DNA of 64,000 bases from NCBI RefSeq assembly GCF_004295645.1, contig NZ_CP034752.1, positions 4,248,001 to 4,312,000 on the forward strand. Reading direction: 5' to 3'. The notes beneath the pieces were generated by a model, which worked only from the letters and a program-made list of their open reading frames with translations, did not search any database and had not been told where the DNA came from. This DNA is from Limnobaculum zhutongyuii (GTDB lineage: Bacteria; Pseudomonadota; Gammaproteobacteria; Enterobacterales; Enterobacteriaceae). Below, one piece after another: positions 43,363 through 52,507 of this stretch (position 1 is the first letter of the stretch; each line of letters begins with the position of its first letter). The position numbers and the translations under genes were made by a program.

Positions 43363-44400
43363 TTAGCCCCGGGACTCGCGAAACAGGCCTAACGCTTCTT
43401 GCACCGGACGGTCAGAGAAACTGAACAACACCGTGTCTGACTGAGTTTCAAAGCTCACCGCTTGCCAAGTTGGCACCACAAAAATATCTTTTGGTGTAAA
43501 GGTGAAGCTCTCACTACCAATGGTGACGCGGCCTTCACCTTCTACTACATGATAAATTGTGCTGTCTGTGGAGCGGCTGCTTTGCCCTTTAAATCCTTTT
43601 GGCAGTAACTGCATAAAGGTTGCCATGGTTGGCATTGGGTGACCGCCGTTGGCTGGATTGACATAACGCAGTTTGAATCCTTCGTACTCGTCCGGATCGC
43701 CATTACGGCTTAACTGTTCCAGCGCCTCACGACTGCGGTCATAACGGTAGTTAAAGATGGGCGAGGAATTACCAGATTGATAACGCACCGGCAGCATATT
43801 GGCGGCGTAGCGCGGTAAGTAATCGCCCATCGGGCGCGTTACTGGCTGTTGCTCTTCCGGATAGTTTTCAGCAAATGCACAGCCCAGATAGTTGACTAAC
43901 GGTAGGTCCAGACCATCCAGCCAGACGACTGGCTCAGAACCCGGATTACCGTGGTCATGCCAGCGCCACTGTGGGGTAAGGATAAAGTCACCGGCATGCA
44001 TCATGGTGCGTTCACCATCAACGGCGGTAAACGCCCCTTCACCTTCAACAATAAAACGTAAAGCAGACTGAGTATGACGGTGGCTTGGTGCAACCTCACC
44101 CGGCATAATTAACTGCAGTCCGGCATACAGCGATGAGGTAATAGACGCTTTGCCCGTCAGCGCGGGGTTTTCTAACACCAGCACACGACGAACGGCTTCA
44201 CGGGCACCAATCAACTCTCCGCTTCTCATCAGAAAAGGACGAATATCCTGATAGCGCCACAGGGCAGCAACGGCTGGCGTATGCGGCGTTGGCGGTACTA
44301 ACTGATGCAGTGATTCCCAGAGTGGAGAGAGGTTCAGGCCAGCAATCTCCTGATAAAAACTCTCCCTGCGGCTTGGTGCGGTTGCATGAATCTCGTACAT
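43363..44400 (-). CDS. mhbD: Gentisate 1,2-dioxygenase
   Basis: A bicupin iron(II) dioxygenase of 345 residues. It cleaves the ring of gentisate (2,5-dihydroxybenzoate) between C1 and C2 to maleylpyruvate. The first cupin shows PSHRHTQSALRFIVEGEGAF and GDFILTPQWRWHDHGN with the iron-binding histidines. A second, weaker cupin lies in the C-terminal half (YHVVEGEGRVTI, FVVPTWQAV). I choose the ATG at 44400 (MYEIHATAP), with AAGGAG six bases upstream. It follows mhbT by about 50 bases. Confidence 0.94.
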   Translation of the reverse strand: MYEIHATAPSRRESFYQEIAGLNLSPLWESLHQLVPPTPHTPAVAALWRYQDIRPFLMRSGELIGAREAVRRVLVLENPALTGKASITSSLYAGLQLIMPGEVAPSHRHTQSALRFIVEGEGAFTAVDGERTMMHAGDFILTPQWRWHDHGNPGSEPVVWLDGLDLPLVNYLGCAFAENYPEEQQPVTRPMGDYLPRYAANMLPVRYQSGNSSPIFNYRYDRSREALEQLSRNGDPDEYEGFKLRYVNPANGGHPMPTMATFMQLLPKGFKGQSSRSTDSTIYHVVEGEGRVTIGSESFTFTPKDIFVVPTWQAVSFETQSDTVLFSFSDRPVQEALGLFRESRG

Positions 44401-44448
44401 AATCGACTCCTTTATATTTATCATTCAGTGAGTAATCACAAATCTGTT

Positions 44449-45801
44449 CTATTCGCTCAATACGGTGATGCGCGGGGCAACAATTCGCGTATGGCGATGT
44501 TGAAAACGCAAGGCGACCAGTGCCAGAGTGGCAACCACCGCCGGTGAAGAGATAACGACAAACATGGTGCTGAAGGAGATATTCCACGACAGCATCAGAC
44601 CACCGCTAAGGGAGCCAAAAATGGCACCGCAGCGGCCGATAGCATTGGACCAGCTCACGCCGGTTGCCCGACACTGGGTTGGATAGAGCGCCGCAGACAG
44701 GGCATTCAGACCAACCTGAGAACCGCTGATGCCAATACCGGTTCCCAGCACCGCCAGCGACATCGCCCACAGTGAACCTTCAGATACGCTGATTAATACA
44801 ATAAACACGGCACCCAAGGCGTAACTGCCCGCCAGCGTCCAGTAAGGATTAAAGCGGTCCATCATCATGCCAATCAGAATGGCGCCGGCAGTTCCCCCCA
44901 CCTGGAAAGCAGTGGTGACCCATGCAGCATGCTGTAAATCAACTCCGCCGCTGTTGAGCATGGTTGGTAGCCAACTCGACAGTGAGTAGATAATCAACAG
45001 ACTCATAAAGAACACACACCACAGCAACAGGGTGGTTGGCAGAATTTCACGACTGAACAACGCGGCGACTGCACCTTTTTCTGCCGGTTTTTCATCCAGA
45101 TGAAAATGAACATCGTCATAGTTTTTACCGGTGATTTTTTTCAGTACTTCTGCCACTTTTTCAGGCTGATACTGCTTCAATACCCGGTAACGGGGTGATT
45201 CCGGTAACGCCTTCCACAGCACCACACACAGTACTAATGGCATCACGCCGCCCAGAATCAGAATGCCTTCCCAGCCGATATGAGGAACCCATTGGGCGCT
45301 AACCACACCACCCAGTGCAGACCCCAGCGTAAAACCACAGAACATCAGGGTCACCAGACCAGCTCGCCGCCGGGCAGGTACAAACTCCGATGTCAGGGTG
45401 ATCGCATTCGGCATAGCACCTCCGAGTCCTAATCCCGTCAGGAAACGCAGTATCGTCAGAGTGTTCATATCGGTAGCGAACGCGGACAGCACGCTCATCA
45501 GGCCGAAAAATGCCACACTGAACTGCATAATGTTCTTGCGGCCGAATCGATCGGCCATTGGTCCAAATATCAAAGCGCCTAAGGTCAGGCCAAACAGGCC
45601 TGCACCAAACAGCGGTGCCAGATGGGCGGCATCCAGTTGCCATTGCTGGCGGATAGCCGGTGCGATAAATCCAATTGATGCGGTATCAAACCCGTCAAGG
45701 GTCACTACCAGAAAACAGCAAGCCAAAACCCGCCACTGGTAGGCCGAAACGGGCGCAGCATCAATCACCTCCTGAACCGTCATGCTACGTGTTAGTGTCA
45801 T
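44449..45801 (-). CDS. mhbT: MFS transporter for 3-hydroxybenzoate/gentisate (AAHS family)
   Basis: A 450-residue proton symporter with twelve predicted helices. The AAHS family marks are DGFDTASIGFIAPAI in helix 1, GPMADRFGRKNIMQ in the loop after helix 2, and RFLTGLGLGGAMPNAITL in helix 4. Members import hydroxylated benzoates. It is the first gene of the operon and divergent from mhbR. That the cargo is 3-hydroxybenzoate or gentisate is inferred from the operon. Confidence 0.9.
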   Translation of the reverse strand: MTLTRSMTVQEVIDAAPVSAYQWRVLACCFLVVTLDGFDTASIGFIAPAIRQQWQLDAAHLAPLFGAGLFGLTLGALIFGPMADRFGRKNIMQFSVAFFGLMSVLSAFATDMNTLTILRFLTGLGLGGAMPNAITLTSEFVPARRRAGLVTLMFCGFTLGSALGGVVSAQWVPHIGWEGILILGGVMPLVLCVVLWKALPESPRYRVLKQYQPEKVAEVLKKITGKNYDDVHFHLDEKPAEKGAVAALFSREILPTTLLLWCVFFMSLLIIYSLSSWLPTMLNSGGVDLQHAAWVTTAFQVGGTAGAILIGMMMDRFNPYWTLAGSYALGAVFIVLISVSEGSLWAMSLAVLGTGIGISGSQVGLNALSAALYPTQCRATGVSWSNAIGRCGAIFGSLSGGLMLSWNISFSTMFVVISSPAVVATLALVALRFQHRHTRIVAPRITVLSE

Positions 45802-45914
45802 CTTATTGCCTCATGGTTGTAGGGTACTTTTATCGTTTTTGTGATGTATGTTGCTATTTTGTTAATACTATGAGACTGCGAGATGTGAAAAGATAATGGT
45901 ATTTCAAGCCTTGC

Positions 45915-45932
45915 TATAACCTGGAGGTTATA
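45915..45932 (+). promoter_or_regulatory. Palindrome enclosing the mhbR ribosome-binding site
   Basis: TATAACC and GGTTATA are perfect inverted repeats around TGGA, three bases before the mhbR start codon. The Shine-Dalgarno GGAGG lies in the loop and right arm. It could be a DNA operator, or a small RNA hairpin that limits mhbR translation. Confidence 0.5.
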
Positions 45933-45935
45933 TCT

Positions 45936-46883
45936 ATGAGTGACTGGACGCAGAAACTGAAAGTGCAACACCTTAGATTGCTGGTTTGCATTGGTGAACA
46001 GGGCAACTTGAGTAAAGTGGCAGAGATTATGAATATCACTCAACCGGCCCTGTCTAAATGGCTGAGTTCGCTGGAGGAGGATATCGGGCTGGTACTGTTT
46101 GAACGGCACAGTAAAGGGCTACGTCCTTCAGAAGGAGGGCGCCTGATGCTGGAACATGCGCGACGTTTGCTTAACGATCTGGAGCGTTCCCGGGAAGATA
46201 TTGAGCAATTTAAATTAGGAGCACAGGGAAGCCTGCTGATTGGCTGCTCTCCGGTCGCCACTGACTGCGTATCTCTGGCCCTGCTTTCGCTGATTAAGGA
46301 TTATCCCAACGTTCATGTTCAGGTGGTAGAAAATGTCATGACTCCCCTGCTGCAAAGCCTGATCTCCGGCAAAGTGGATGTCGTGGTTGGGCGCGTGGGT
46401 GGAAAAGCATTGCAGTTGCCGCTGAATTATCGGGTGCTCTATACCGAGCCAGTCTGTTTTGTGGGTCGCTGTAACCATCCGTTGGCAACCAGAGATAAAA
46501 TCAGTTGGCAAGATCTGTTGGAGTATCGCTGGATTGTCTGGCCTACGGGCACCCCCATTCGCGTGAGTATTGATAATGCACTGGTGGATCAGGGGGTAAT
46601 GCTGCCGGAGAATTATCTGGAATCCTCGTCCATGAGCGTAACCGTAAATATGGTACAGGCCAGCGATATTGTCTCTATTCTGTCCTGGCGACTGGCGCAA
46701 CGCTATGTGGAAAAAGGTCAGTTAGCTATGTTACCCCTGCCGCGTATCGAACAAAAAGGCAGCGTTGGCGTATTCTGGCGTAAAGATAACGCACCATCAG
46801 ATGCACTGCTGCGCTTCTTAGCTCATTTAACCAGCACCTCTGCCGAGCCGGAAAGCGCAAACAACCACCATGCCCGACAATGA
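45936..46883 (+). CDS. mhbR: LysR-family regulator of the mhb cluster
   Basis: A 315-residue regulator. The N-terminal helix-turn-helix is GNLSKVAEIMNITQPALSKW, followed by LFERHSKGLRPSEGG. The effector domain contains LLIGCSPVATDCVSLALLSL and SGKVDVVVGRVGG. It is divergent from mhbT, with 134 bases between the genes. As in Klebsiella MhbR, it presumably activates the catabolic operon when 3-hydroxybenzoate or gentisate is present; this is inferred. It ends 164 bases before rlmJ. Confidence 0.87.
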   Translation: MSDWTQKLKVQHLRLLVCIGEQGNLSKVAEIMNITQPALSKWLSSLEEDIGLVLFERHSKGLRPSEGGRLMLEHARRLLNDLERSREDIEQFKLGAQGSLLIGCSPVATDCVSLALLSLIKDYPNVHVQVVENVMTPLLQSLISGKVDVVVGRVGGKALQLPLNYRVLYTEPVCFVGRCNHPLATRDKISWQDLLEYRWIVWPTGTPIRVSIDNALVDQGVMLPENYLESSSMSVTVNMVQASDIVSILSWRLAQRYVEKGQLAMLPLPRIEQKGSVGVFWRKDNAPSDALLRFLAHLTSTSAEPESANNHHARQ

Positions 46884-47047
46884 TTTTCACTTTTTATCAG
46901 TCAGACAGTTTATACTGGTCGCCATAACGCAACATATTCCTTCATTCGGCCAGAATTTTAGCCCACGTGTTGCGCAGACGATAAATACCTTGTTGGCCTC
47001 CACATCTGGTGGTGGCTCGGGTCAATCACAGGAATGTATAAGACACC

Positions 47048-47890
47048 ATGTTAAGCTATCGCCACAGTTTCCATGCCGGTAATCATGCCGACGTCGTGAA
47101 GCACACCGTTCAAAGCCTGATTATTGAAGCGCTCAAAGAGAAAGAGAAACCTTTTCTGTATCTTGATACCCATGCCGGTGCCGGGCGCTATTTTTTAGGT
47201 AGTGAGCATGCGGAAAAGACCGGTGAATATCTGGAAGGTATCGCTCGGATCTGGCAACGGGATGATGTGCCCGTTGAGCTTGAGGCTTATATGTCCGCGG
47301 TTAATGCCTATAACAAAGGCGGTTACCTGAAATATTATCCAGGCTCACCCTTGATTGCCCGTCATTTGCTCAGAGAGCAAGACCAACTGCATATGACAGA
47401 GCTGCACCCAACGGATTACCCACTGTTACGCCATGAGTTTCTTAAAGACGATCGCAGTAAAGTTTTACGTGCTGACGGTTACCAGCAGCTAAAATCTCAG
47501 CTTCCTCCCCAATATCGCCGTGGGTTTATTCTGATCGATCCACCTTATGAGCTCAAAACCGACTATCAGGCGGTGGTTCAGGGTATTCAGGAAGGCTATA
47601 AACGTTTTGCCACCGGCGTGTATGCACTATGGTATCCGGTGGTGCTGCGTCAGCAAATCAAACGTATGGTTAAAGAACTGGAAGAGACGGGTATTCGACG
47701 CATCTTACAAATCGAGCTGGCAGTTCAACCAGACAGCGATCGTCGCGGTATGACCGCATCAGGTATGATTGTGATCAATCCCCCCTGGAAGCTGGAACAA
47801 CAAATGAGTACCGTTTTGCCATGGCTGCATCGCGTACTGGTACCAGAAGGTATTGGCCATACTAAAGTTAGCTGGATTACACCGGAGTAA
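47048..47890 (+). CDS. rlmJ: 23S rRNA (adenine2030-N6)-methyltransferase
   Basis: A 280-residue methyltransferase, formerly YhiR, that modifies A2030 in 23S rRNA. MLSYRHSFHAGNHADVVKHT at the start, the SAM motif FLYLDTHAGAGRY and the catalytic IDPPYE motif (FILIDPPYELKTDY) are diagnostic. It also supports use of extracellular DNA in E. coli. It would normally adjoin prlC; the mhb cluster now lies between. Confidence 0.96.
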   Translation: MLSYRHSFHAGNHADVVKHTVQSLIIEALKEKEKPFLYLDTHAGAGRYFLGSEHAEKTGEYLEGIARIWQRDDVPVELEAYMSAVNAYNKGGYLKYYPGSPLIARHLLREQDQLHMTELHPTDYPLLRHEFLKDDRSKVLRADGYQQLKSQLPPQYRRGFILIDPPYELKTDYQAVVQGIQEGYKRFATGVYALWYPVVLRQQIKRMVKELEETGIRRILQIELAVQPDSDRRGMTASGMIVINPPWKLEQQMSTVLPWLHRVLVPEGIGHTKVSWITPE

Positions 47891-47923
47891 ACACTCATTG
47901 GGCGGTTGTAGTAAGAGTTGAGA

Positions 47924-48715
47924 ATGGTTATGAAAAGAAATACGTTAGTCGGTATCAGCCTTTCTGTGATCGCTATCGTGATTTTAGCCGGTTGGTTGAT
48001 TTGGCAATTTTTATTTCCTGTACCTGTTGCTAAATGGGTTTTTTATGGTGAAAAACCCTCGGAACTTCGCGGTTACATCTATCCTCCGGCCAAAAACAGT
48101 ATCGACGGCAAACTTGAACCCAAGCCCGACATTCCTGATGGTGATGGTGCCCTGCTCACCCTGTGGCCGGATACCAAACGCTGCACCTTAACGGTAAAAT
48201 CCGGTCGGGAAAACATCAGTGTGACACGTTTTCGGGAGAGTACGCCTGAAACGGTACAGGTAGAGTATGTAAATGAAGATGGTGCACCTACCGCACTGCA
48301 TGTTCAACTCGACTCTGGTGTCAGTTTTTGGACTTATCCTGATCCGAATAGGGTCAATGATTTCATTGGCTGGAAGTTTGATAATTTGGCAGGTCAGGCA
48401 ATTCCTGTTCGTTTTCGCACTGGAGCGTTGATAATAAAAATCATCGATGGCACCCAATACAAACGTCAGACTAACGGTCACTGGCTGTATGAGAAACATC
48501 AGAATGGGATAGTGTTGGAATCTAAGGAGTTCAGCACATTACCGGTGACGAATTCAGAGCAGAACCGTCAGGCGGAACTGAAATTAATCGGTAAAGCAGA
48601 CCAGTGGCTGAGTGAAACGTTACAAGATTTATCAGATACCTTATCGGTTCCTATTCCCGATCAATGGTTAAGCACCAATAGTGACCCCTGTCAGTCAGTG
48701 AATACGGATATGTAA
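47924..48715 (+). CDS. Membrane-anchored protein of unknown function
   Basis: A protein of about 263 residues with one N-terminal hydrophobic helix (LVGISLSVIAIVILAGWLIW), then FLFPVPVAKWVFYG; the rest probably faces the periplasm. I recognise no family. The soluble part is strand-rich: RGYIYPP, LLTLWPDTKRCTLTV and GVSFWTYPDP. Start is uncertain between ATGs at 47924 and 47930; the frame can also open at a TTG at 47918. It sits between rlmJ and gor, 34 bases after rlmJ, where E. coli has no gene. Confidence 0.65.
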   Translation: MVMKRNTLVGISLSVIAIVILAGWLIWQFLFPVPVAKWVFYGEKPSELRGYIYPPAKNSIDGKLEPKPDIPDGDGALLTLWPDTKRCTLTVKSGRENISVTRFRESTPETVQVEYVNEDGAPTALHVQLDSGVSFWTYPDPNRVNDFIGWKFDNLAGQAIPVRFRTGALIIKIIDGTQYKRQTNGHWLYEKHQNGIVLESKEFSTLPVTNSEQNRQAELKLIGKADQWLSETLQDLSDTLSVPIPDQWLSTNSDPCQSVNTDM

Positions 48716-48810
48716 ACGTAGAGCCGACGTTCGGGGGGCTTTTATTCTCCAGCGGGTTGTGAGAACCTTTCTCAATCCCCTCTTAGCTATAGAGAGAAGT
48801 AGACAATATC

Positions 48811-50163
48811 ATGACTAAACATTACGACTATCTTGCTATCGGCGGTGGTAGCGGCGGAATCGCTTCTATTAACCGTGCAGCCTCTTACGGAAAAAAATGT
48901 GCCATTATTGAAGCTAAATACCTCGGTGGTACCTGCGTAAACGTGGGTTGTGTGCCTAAAAAGGTCATGTGGCATGCAGCACAAATCGCCGAAGCCATTC
49001 ATCTGTATGGACCGGATTATGGTTTTGATACCACCGTAAACCATTTCGACTGGAAAAAGCTGATCGAAAGCCGTACGGCTTATATTGATCGTATCCACCA
49101 GTCTTACGATCGCGTATTAGGCAATAACAAAGTTGACGTGATTCATGGCTTTGCCCGTTTTGTCGATGCCCATACTGTTGAAGTCAACGGTGAAAAAATC
49201 ACTGCAGACCATATTCTGATTGCGACCGGCGGTCGCCCTTCCGTGCCGTCTATTCCGGGTGCAGAATACGGTATTAATTCTGATGGCTTCTTTGCGCTGG
49301 ATGAAATGCCTAAGCGCGTAGCCGTTATTGGTGCGGGTTATATTGCGGTGGAAATCGCCGGGGTACTGAATGGATTAGGGGTTGATGCCCATCTGTTCGT
49401 GCGTAAACATGCCCCACTGCGTACCTTCGATCCAATGATCGTAGAGACTCTGCTGGAAGTGATGGCAGCGGAAGGTCCTTCTCTGCACACTCAGGCCATC
49501 CCTAAAGCCATTGTTAAAAATACCGATGGCACATTAACTCTGCAGTTGGAAGATGGCACAGAGCACGTGACAGACTGCCTGATTTGGGCCATTGGTCGTG
49601 AACCGGCAACAGATAACATTAATCTGGCAGCCGCTGGCGTTAAAACCAATGAAAAAGGTTATATTCCGGTTGATAAATTCCAGAATACTAACGTTGCCGG
49701 CATCTATGCCGTAGGTGATAACACGGGTGCGGTTGAGCTGACCCCGGTTGCGGTTGCCGCAGGCCGTCGTTTATCTGAACGTCTGTTTAACAACAAGCCG
49801 GATGAGCATTTAGATTACTCCAATATTCCTACTGTGGTATTCAGCCACCCGCCTATCGGCACTATCGGTCTGACAGAAGGTCAGGCTCGCGAGCAGTATG
49901 GCGACGATCAGGTGAAAGTGTATAAATCTTCCTTTACCGCTATGTATACCGCAGTAACCGCTCACCGTCAGCCATGTCGTATGAAGCTGGTATGTGCCGG
50001 TAAAGAAGAGAGGATCGTGGGTATTCACGGTATCGGTTTCGGTATGGATGAGATCCTTCAGGGCTTCGCGGTTGCGGTTAAAATGGGCGCAACTAAGAAA
50101 GACTTTGATAACACCGTTGCGATCCACCCAACGGCAGCAGAAGAATTTGTCACTATGCGCTAA
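48811..50163 (+). CDS. gor: Glutathione reductase
   Basis: A 450-residue flavoprotein that reduces glutathione disulfide with NADPH. The FAD motif is AIGGGSGGIASINRAASYG. The redox-active disulfide is GGTCVNVGCVPKK (Cys42 and Cys47, as in E. coli). VAVIGAGYIAVEIAGVL binds NADPH, and the C-terminal AIHPTAAEEFVTMR supplies the catalytic histidine and glutamate. Length is identical to E. coli Gor. A hairpin terminator follows. Confidence 0.97.
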   Translation: MTKHYDYLAIGGGSGGIASINRAASYGKKCAIIEAKYLGGTCVNVGCVPKKVMWHAAQIAEAIHLYGPDYGFDTTVNHFDWKKLIESRTAYIDRIHQSYDRVLGNNKVDVIHGFARFVDAHTVEVNGEKITADHILIATGGRPSVPSIPGAEYGINSDGFFALDEMPKRVAVIGAGYIAVEIAGVLNGLGVDAHLFVRKHAPLRTFDPMIVETLLEVMAAEGPSLHTQAIPKAIVKNTDGTLTLQLEDGTEHVTDCLIWAIGREPATDNINLAAAGVKTNEKGYIPVDKFQNTNVAGIYAVGDNTGAVELTPVAVAAGRRLSERLFNNKPDEHLDYSNIPTVVFSHPPIGTIGLTEGQAREQYGDDQVKVYKSSFTAMYTAVTAHRQPCRMKLVCAGKEERIVGIHGIGFGMDEILQGFAVAVKMGATKKDFDNTVAIHPTAAEEFVTMR

Positions 50164-50186
50164 TCGCGCTGCGATAAATTCATCGA

Positions 50187-50222
50187 AACCCGAATATTGC
50201 TTTCATATTCGGGTTTTTTATT
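50187..50222 (+). terminator. Terminator of gor
   Basis: AAACCCGAATAT pairs with ATATTCGGGTTT around TGCTTTC, followed by TTTATT, 24 bases after the gor stop. Confidence 0.85.
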
Positions 50223-50350
50223 GCCCGATCGACGACAAAAGCCCATCACGCTGACTTGTTGCTTTCGTCTGAATACTCCGTTATTTACCCCGGTTTTTGT
50301 CGGGACAAATAAACTTTGCTATTATCAATCAGATAACAGTAAACGCGGCG

Positions 50351-51328
50351 ATGGCCTCAACCACTCGCACTAATATAAAGAACTTCCTGATGAATAACGC
50401 GGTAAAAAAAGCCACCCGGTTGGCAGACAAAATTAAAGCGATTCCCGCCATTGCACATTTGCTACGCGCTACTGAACGCTTTAACGATCGTCTGGGGAGC
50501 CAGTTTGGTGCCGCGATTACTTATTTCTCTTTTCTGTCGCTGATCCCTATTCTGATGGTCTCTTTTGCCACCGCCGGTTTTGTGTTGGCTTCCAACCCAG
50601 AACTGCTGGCCGAGCTTATTAATAAGATAGTGACCAGCGTTTCTGACCCTAATTTAGCAACCACGTTAGAGAATACGGTCAATACGGCCATTCGCCAGCG
50701 CACGACCGTTGGTTTAACCGGTCTGCTGGTGGCGCTCTATTCTGGTATCAGTTGGATGGGCAACTTACGTGAAGCCATTCGGGCACAGAGCCGGGATGTA
50801 TGGGAGCGTAATCCTGCGGAAGAAGACAAATTTTACTTCCGCTATCTTAAAGACTTTATCTCCCTGACCGGATTAGTCATTGCGCTTATTGTTACCATTT
50901 CCCTCACGTCGGTTGCCGGTTCAGCCCAACAGATCATTGTTAACGCCTTAGGGCTGGGAGATATCGCCTGGCTCAGACCCGCGTTAACGCTAATCGCTCT
51001 GACAGTCTCCATTACCGCTAACTATTTCATGTTCTTGTGGATATTCTGGATGTTGCCAAAACAGCGCCCTAACCTTAAAGCATTGCTAAAGGGCACTCTG
51101 CTGGCGGCTATCGGTTTTGAAGTCATCAAATTTATCATGACCATCACATTACCTCAGTTGGCGAAATCCCCTTCTGGTGCGGCTTTTGGTTCAATTATTG
51201 GTTTGCTGGCGTTTTTCTACTTCTTCGCCCGGCTCACTTTATTCTGCGCCGCCTGGATTGCCACCGCGCAGGAAAATCAGAAAAAAGCTGACGCGGATAA
51301 CGAACAAGTCCCCCCCCAGTCGGCATAG
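50351..51328 (+). CDS. yhjD: Inner membrane protein YhjD (YihY/BrkB family)
   Basis: A 325-residue membrane protein from the ATG at 50351; a TTG at 50297 would add 18 residues that are not needed by the family. LRATERFNDRLGSQFGAAIT, YFSFLSLIPILMVSFATAGF, IRAQSRDVWERNP and FASGAAFGSIIG-like KSPSGAAFGSIIGLLAFFYF match E. coli YhjD. About six helices are visible. Some mutations in yhjD let E. coli survive without normal lipid A, suggesting lipid transport; the native function is open. It starts the conserved yhjD-kdgK-yhjJ-dctA-pdeK-bcs block. Confidence 0.92.
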   Translation: MASTTRTNIKNFLMNNAVKKATRLADKIKAIPAIAHLLRATERFNDRLGSQFGAAITYFSFLSLIPILMVSFATAGFVLASNPELLAELINKIVTSVSDPNLATTLENTVNTAIRQRTTVGLTGLLVALYSGISWMGNLREAIRAQSRDVWERNPAEEDKFYFRYLKDFISLTGLVIALIVTISLTSVAGSAQQIIVNALGLGDIAWLRPALTLIALTVSITANYFMFLWIFWMLPKQRPNLKALLKGTLLAAIGFEVIKFIMTITLPQLAKSPSGAAFGSIIGLLAFFYFFARLTLFCAAWIATAQENQKKADADNEQVPPQSA

Positions 51329-51331
51329 CCG

Positions 51332-51387
51332 GTAACGGAGCGTTTATCTCTGTACAACATCACCAGAATAAACACTCCGTTTTTTAC
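51332..51387 (+). terminator. Terminator of yhjD
   Basis: AACGGAGCGTTTAT and ATAAACACTCCGTT pair with one mismatch around a 20-base loop, followed by a T-run. Confidence 0.75.
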
Positions 51388-51410
51388 TAAAAAAGCGTCA
51401 CCACACAATT

Positions 51411-51429
51411 ATTGAAACAATGTTTTATT
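51411..51429 (+). promoter_or_regulatory. KdgR operator upstream of kdgK
   Basis: The 19 bases fit the KdgR consensus (AATRAAAYRNYRTTTYATT) at all but one position, with the GAAACAATGTTT core. The site lies 76 bases before the kdgK start and just upstream of a TTGACT/TATAAA promoter-like pair. KdgR with 2-keto-3-deoxygluconate is the known regulator of kdgK in enterobacteria. Confidence 0.7.
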
Positions 51430-51504
51430 TTTTCTTGACTATCCCCCGCTAAGTTATAAAACTAATCCCAATGACCAATAAAATTAAGACTGGGATGCCA
51501 CACC

Positions 51505-52437
51505 ATGACCACTAAAAGAATTGCCGTTATTGGCGAATGTATGATCGAACTCTCTGAAAAAGAAAATAATGTCAGCCGTGGATTTGGCGGAGATACCCTG
51601 AATACTTCCGTCTATATTGCCCGTCAGGTACCAGAGGATAAACTGGCAGTACACTATGTTACCGCTCTGGGAACCGATGTATTTAGCGACCAAATGCTGA
51701 CCACCTGGCAAAAAGAGAAGGTTAAAACCGACTTAATTCAGCAGTTAGATGACAAAATGCCAGGCCTCTACTACATCGAAACTGATGACGCTGGCGAGCG
51801 TAAATTCTATTACTGGCGTAACGATGCCGCAGCGCGTTACTGGCTGGCTCGCGACAAGTCCGAGGAAATTTGCCAAAAGCTGGCGCATTTCGACTATATC
51901 TACCTGAGCGGAATCAGTGTGGCGATCCTTAATCCGGAAAGTCGCCAGAAACTCATCAGCCTGCTGAAAGCCTGTCGTAGTAATGGGGGTAAAGTTATTT
52001 TTGATAACAACTATCGCCCGCGCCTGTGGCAAAGCCGTGAAGAGACACAGCAAGTCTATCATGACGTACTTTGCTGCACTGATATTGCCTTCCTCACTCT
52101 GGACGATGAAGACGCGCTGTGGGGCGAAGAGCCGTACGAAAACGTTATCACCCGTACTCAGGCTCTTGGCGTTAGCGAAATCATCATTAAACGCGGCGCA
52201 GACTCCTGTATCGCTGCTACCGGCAGCAATCGCGAAGATGTACCGGCAGTTAAGCTGGCTAAAGAGAAGGTGGTTGATACTACGGCTGCCGGTGACTCAT
52301 TCAGTGCGGGTTACCTGGCGGTTCGTTTACAAGGTGGAAATGTCGCTGACGCCATTAAACGTGGTCACCTGACCGCCAGTACGGTCATTCAATATCGTGG
52401 GGCCATTATTCCTCTGGAAGCGATGCCTGCGGTCTGA
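51505..52437 (+). CDS. kdgK: 2-dehydro-3-deoxygluconokinase
   Basis: A 310-residue PfkB-family kinase. It phosphorylates 2-keto-3-deoxygluconate, an intermediate of pectin, hexuronate and gluconate breakdown. N-terminal IAVIGECMIELSEKENN and GFGGDTLNTSVYIARQ are typical. The C-terminal signature DTTAAGDSFSAGYL holds the catalytic aspartate. GGGATG lies before the ATG. Repression by KdgR is expected from the operator upstream. The position between yhjD and yhjJ matches E. coli. Confidence 0.96.
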   Translation: MTTKRIAVIGECMIELSEKENNVSRGFGGDTLNTSVYIARQVPEDKLAVHYVTALGTDVFSDQMLTTWQKEKVKTDLIQQLDDKMPGLYYIETDDAGERKFYYWRNDAAARYWLARDKSEEICQKLAHFDYIYLSGISVAILNPESRQKLISLLKACRSNGGKVIFDNNYRPRLWQSREETQQVYHDVLCCTDIAFLTLDDEDALWGEEPYENVITRTQALGVSEIIIKRGADSCIAATGSNREDVPAVKLAKEKVVDTTAAGDSFSAGYLAVRLQGGNVADAIKRGHLTASTVIQYRGAIIPLEAMPAV

Positions 52438-52452
52438 GAAAAGATCCCATAA

Positions 52453-52488
52453 AAAAGCCCCGGTACTGAATTTCAGGCCGGGGCTTTT
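52453..52488. terminator. Bidirectional terminator, kdgK / yhjJ
   Basis: AAAAGCCCCGG pairs perfectly with CCGGGGCTTTT around a 14-base loop, between convergent genes. Confidence 0.88.
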
Positions 52489-52507
52489 GTTTGGCTTATA
52501 GCTCAAA

